Source of the DNA: JANQLC01 sp036881805
GTDB lineage: Bacteria > Bacteroidota > Bacteroidia > Flavobacteriales > JANQLC01
Length of the DNA stretch: 16,418 nt
Direction: 5' to 3'
Assembly (NCBI GenBank): GCA_036881805.1
Contig: JBAJNK010000084.1
Location: 1-16,418, forward strand
The position numbers were made by a program, and so were the translations under genes. The notes under the pieces were generated by a model. It saw only the letters and a program-made list of their open reading frames with translations. It searched no databases and had not been told where the DNA came from. Positions 15,115 through 16,418 of this stretch are shown one piece after another. Position 1 is the first letter of the stretch, and each line of letters begins with the position of its first letter.

Positions 15115-15912
15115 ATGCGTTTTGAAGGCTTGACTCGAAAAATGCGAGTTGAATCGACAGAACCGGTGCAATACTACTGGGTATTTTGCGACGATTTCCT
15201 CCTTATGAATGCGTTGATCGGGCACCGCATTCGATTCGACTCGCTGAAGACCATTTGCTTGAACTGCGGGGAAGCACTTCCGATATTTGCCCGTGGCTTT
15301 TGTCGGCATTGCTTTTTTAGCTCTCCAAAAGCCGGTGAGAGCATTGTAAGACCTGAGTTGAGCCGGGCGCACTTGGGCGAGGGTGTACGCGATTTGGAGT
15401 GGGAGCGGCGATTTGAGCTGCAGCCACACGTGGTTTATTTGGCATTTACCGACGACGTAAAGGTGGGGGTGACCCGAAAGACACAGATCCCGACCCGTTG
15501 GATAGATCAGGGTGCGATGCGAGCTGTCGTCATGTTGGAGACGCCCAACCGCTACCTGGCGGGTATTACCGAGGTGGCGCTAAAAGAAAAACTCAAGGAC
15601 AAAACCAATTGGCGCAGTATGTTACAGGCCCATGGGGTAGCAGCTGATTTGTTGCAAGTCAAAGAAGCGATGAAAAAATGCGTGCCGGATGAAGCGCAGA
15701 TGTATTGGGTAACGGCAGGCGATTTGCATGACTTTGTCTACCCATTGACGCATATATCCGATAAAATAGCGGGTGTGCGCAAGTTTGATAAGGAACGCCG
15801 CTTTACGGTGCGCTTAAAAGGCATAAAGGGGCAGTACCTGATTTTTGAAGACCACACTGTACTCAACGTACGCGCACATGAAGGCTATTATTTGGCTTTG
15901 GATGTGCGGTGA
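15115..15912 (+). CDS. DUF2797 family zinc-finger-like protein
   Basis: The protein has 265 residues and matches my recollection of the DUF2797 family, whose function is unknown. It has a four-cysteine putative zinc site (CLNC at 48-51 and CRHC at 63-66). The family core follows: PELSRAHLGEGVRDLEWERR, LQPHVVYLAFTDDVKVGVTR, TRWIDQGAMRA, NRYLAGITEVALKEKLKDK and TNWRSML. The KVGVTR...TRWIDQGA part resembles GIY-YIG-like folds, a remote similarity offered as inference. The frame opens at a TTG at 15082, but the ATG at 15115 fits the family head (MRFEGLTRKM) and lies just after the promoter-like box. It is divergent from the GH3-family gene. No signal peptide is present. The repeat array begins just downstream. 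Confidence 0.85.
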   Translation: MRFEGLTRKMRVESTEPVQYYWVFCDDFLLMNALIGHRIRFDSLKTICLNCGEALPIFARGFCRHCFFSSPKAGESIVRPELSRAHLGEGVRDLEWERRFELQPHVVYLAFTDDVKVGVTRKTQIPTRWIDQGAMRAVVMLETPNRYLAGITEVALKEKLKDKTNWRSMLQAHGVAADLLQVKEAMKKCVPDEAQMYWVTAGDLHDFVYPLTHISDKIAGVRKFDKERRFTVRLKGIKGQYLIFEDHTVLNVRAHEGYYLALDVR

Positions 15913-15925
15913 CAGCGGCTTTAGT

Positions 15926-16418
15926 CGGTTTGATTTCTCCTTTTGAATAAGCAACGCCTTTTTGCTTTCACGACAGCGGGTTTCCGAGCTGGGCAGCCCC
16001 TGAGCGGGATAAAAAATGCGGGTGGGTCCATTTGACGTGAGGCTTATCCTCTGTTTTGCCCGTGTTGTGTCCGGTTAGAAAGCCCAGCCGATTTGTCCAT
16101 CAAATCGAGATAGCCTGAAAATCCAGCCTTGTATTTTGATTCTGCCATTTTGTGGGCGTTTGAAAAGGAGGGATTGCTTTTTTACTTCCGATTGACGGCT
16201 TGAAAAGTTGGACCTGTTTTTTCCCCTGTGTGGCGGTTTAAAAGCGGGATTTTTCTCTTCCATAGCGAGCTGCGCTGGCTTTTGTTGCCTATTTGTCTCT
16301 GGGTAACGGTTTGAAAGGCGCAGTTACGCTCTCGTTCTCGTCTGATGGTCTGAAGAGGGGGCGACTTTTTGCTTCTGTGCGGGGTTCCAATTGCAGAATT
16401 CCAATCACGGGGGCAATC
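15926..16418 (+). repeat. Degenerate tandem repeat array (right copy), running to the window edge
   Basis: Units of about 35-45 bp similar to those at 2693-3155 are clear from about 16111. Approximate unit starts are 16111, 16155, 16197, 16234, 16273, 16307 and 16348, with a last segment from 16383. The best unit is 16197-16233: head GGCTTGAAAAG, a T-run, and tail CCCTGTGTGG, the same head and tail words as the left unit 2739-2782. From 15926 to 16110 the pattern is fainter (heads such as CGGTTTGA at 15926) and the array limit is uncertain. It lies directly downstream of the DUF2797 gene. The minus-strand open frame at 16075-16263 is a by-product of the repeats. Function is unknown. Confidence 0.65.

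Noticed and set aside
16075..16263. A 62-codon minus-strand open frame with recurring Lys-Pro-Pro style segments
   Set aside because: Its internal repetition follows the DNA units of the right array, and it has no family resemblance or start signal.

Overview
The window looks like a chromosomal segment of a Bacteroidota bacterium. The evidence is a SusC/RagA-type TonB-dependent receptor start, Bacteroidota-type HtpG, ClpP and ClpX proteins, a FadL (OmpP1) barrel, a GH3-family adenylating enzyme next to a DUF2797 protein, and several promoter boxes of the TAnnTTTG (-7) type that this phylum uses instead of TATAAT. Base composition is moderate, with AT-rich gaps. Genus cannot be told from the sequence; a free-living member near Saprospiria or Sphingobacteriia is only a guess. 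I see no tRNA, rRNA, CRISPR array, transposase or phage gene.

Layout from left to right. (1) 1-460, minus: the first 153 codons of a SusC-like receptor cut by the window edge, divergent from kbl (854-2050, plus), which makes 2-amino-3-ketobutyrate CoA ligase. (2) 2051-3167: a 1.1 kb gene-poor gap between convergent kbl and htpG. It holds an AT-rich decayed reading frame (2343-2647) and a degenerate tandem repeat array (2693-3155). (3) 6944-3168, minus: an unidentified exported protein, an S41-type protease-like lipoprotein and the chaperone htpG. The first two are 3 nt apart and surely co-transcribed. (4) 7067-10003, plus: a FadL-family outer membrane channel followed 21 nt later by an SGNH/GDSL lipoprotein, probably a lipid or ester handling pair. 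(5) 10216-12125, plus: clpP and clpX overlapping by one base, behind a clear Bacteroidota promoter. (6) 12326-13582, plus: a secreted thioredoxin-fold protein (CGHC) whose 3' end overlaps, tail to tail, the GH3-family gene (15076-13565, minus). (7) 15115-15912, plus: a DUF2797 zinc-finger protein divergent from GH3. (8) 15926-16418: a second degenerate repeat array of the same family as the left one.

Most genes are ordinary housekeeping or envelope functions: protein quality control (HtpG, ClpXP), threonine/glycine metabolism (Kbl) and envelope proteins. The least explained structure is the pair of intergenic arrays. Each unit of about 35-45 bp has a TTGAAAAG-like head, a G-rich block, a T-tract and a CCCTGTGTGG-like tail. 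The two arrays share several exact 10-11 nt words, have the same orientation and bracket about 12.8 kb of genes. Other points worth a look are a G10 tract inside the FadL gene (possible phase variation), a 180 bp patch of 32% GC inside the SGNH gene, and a terminator-like hairpin lying inside the coding sequence of the opposing GH3 gene.
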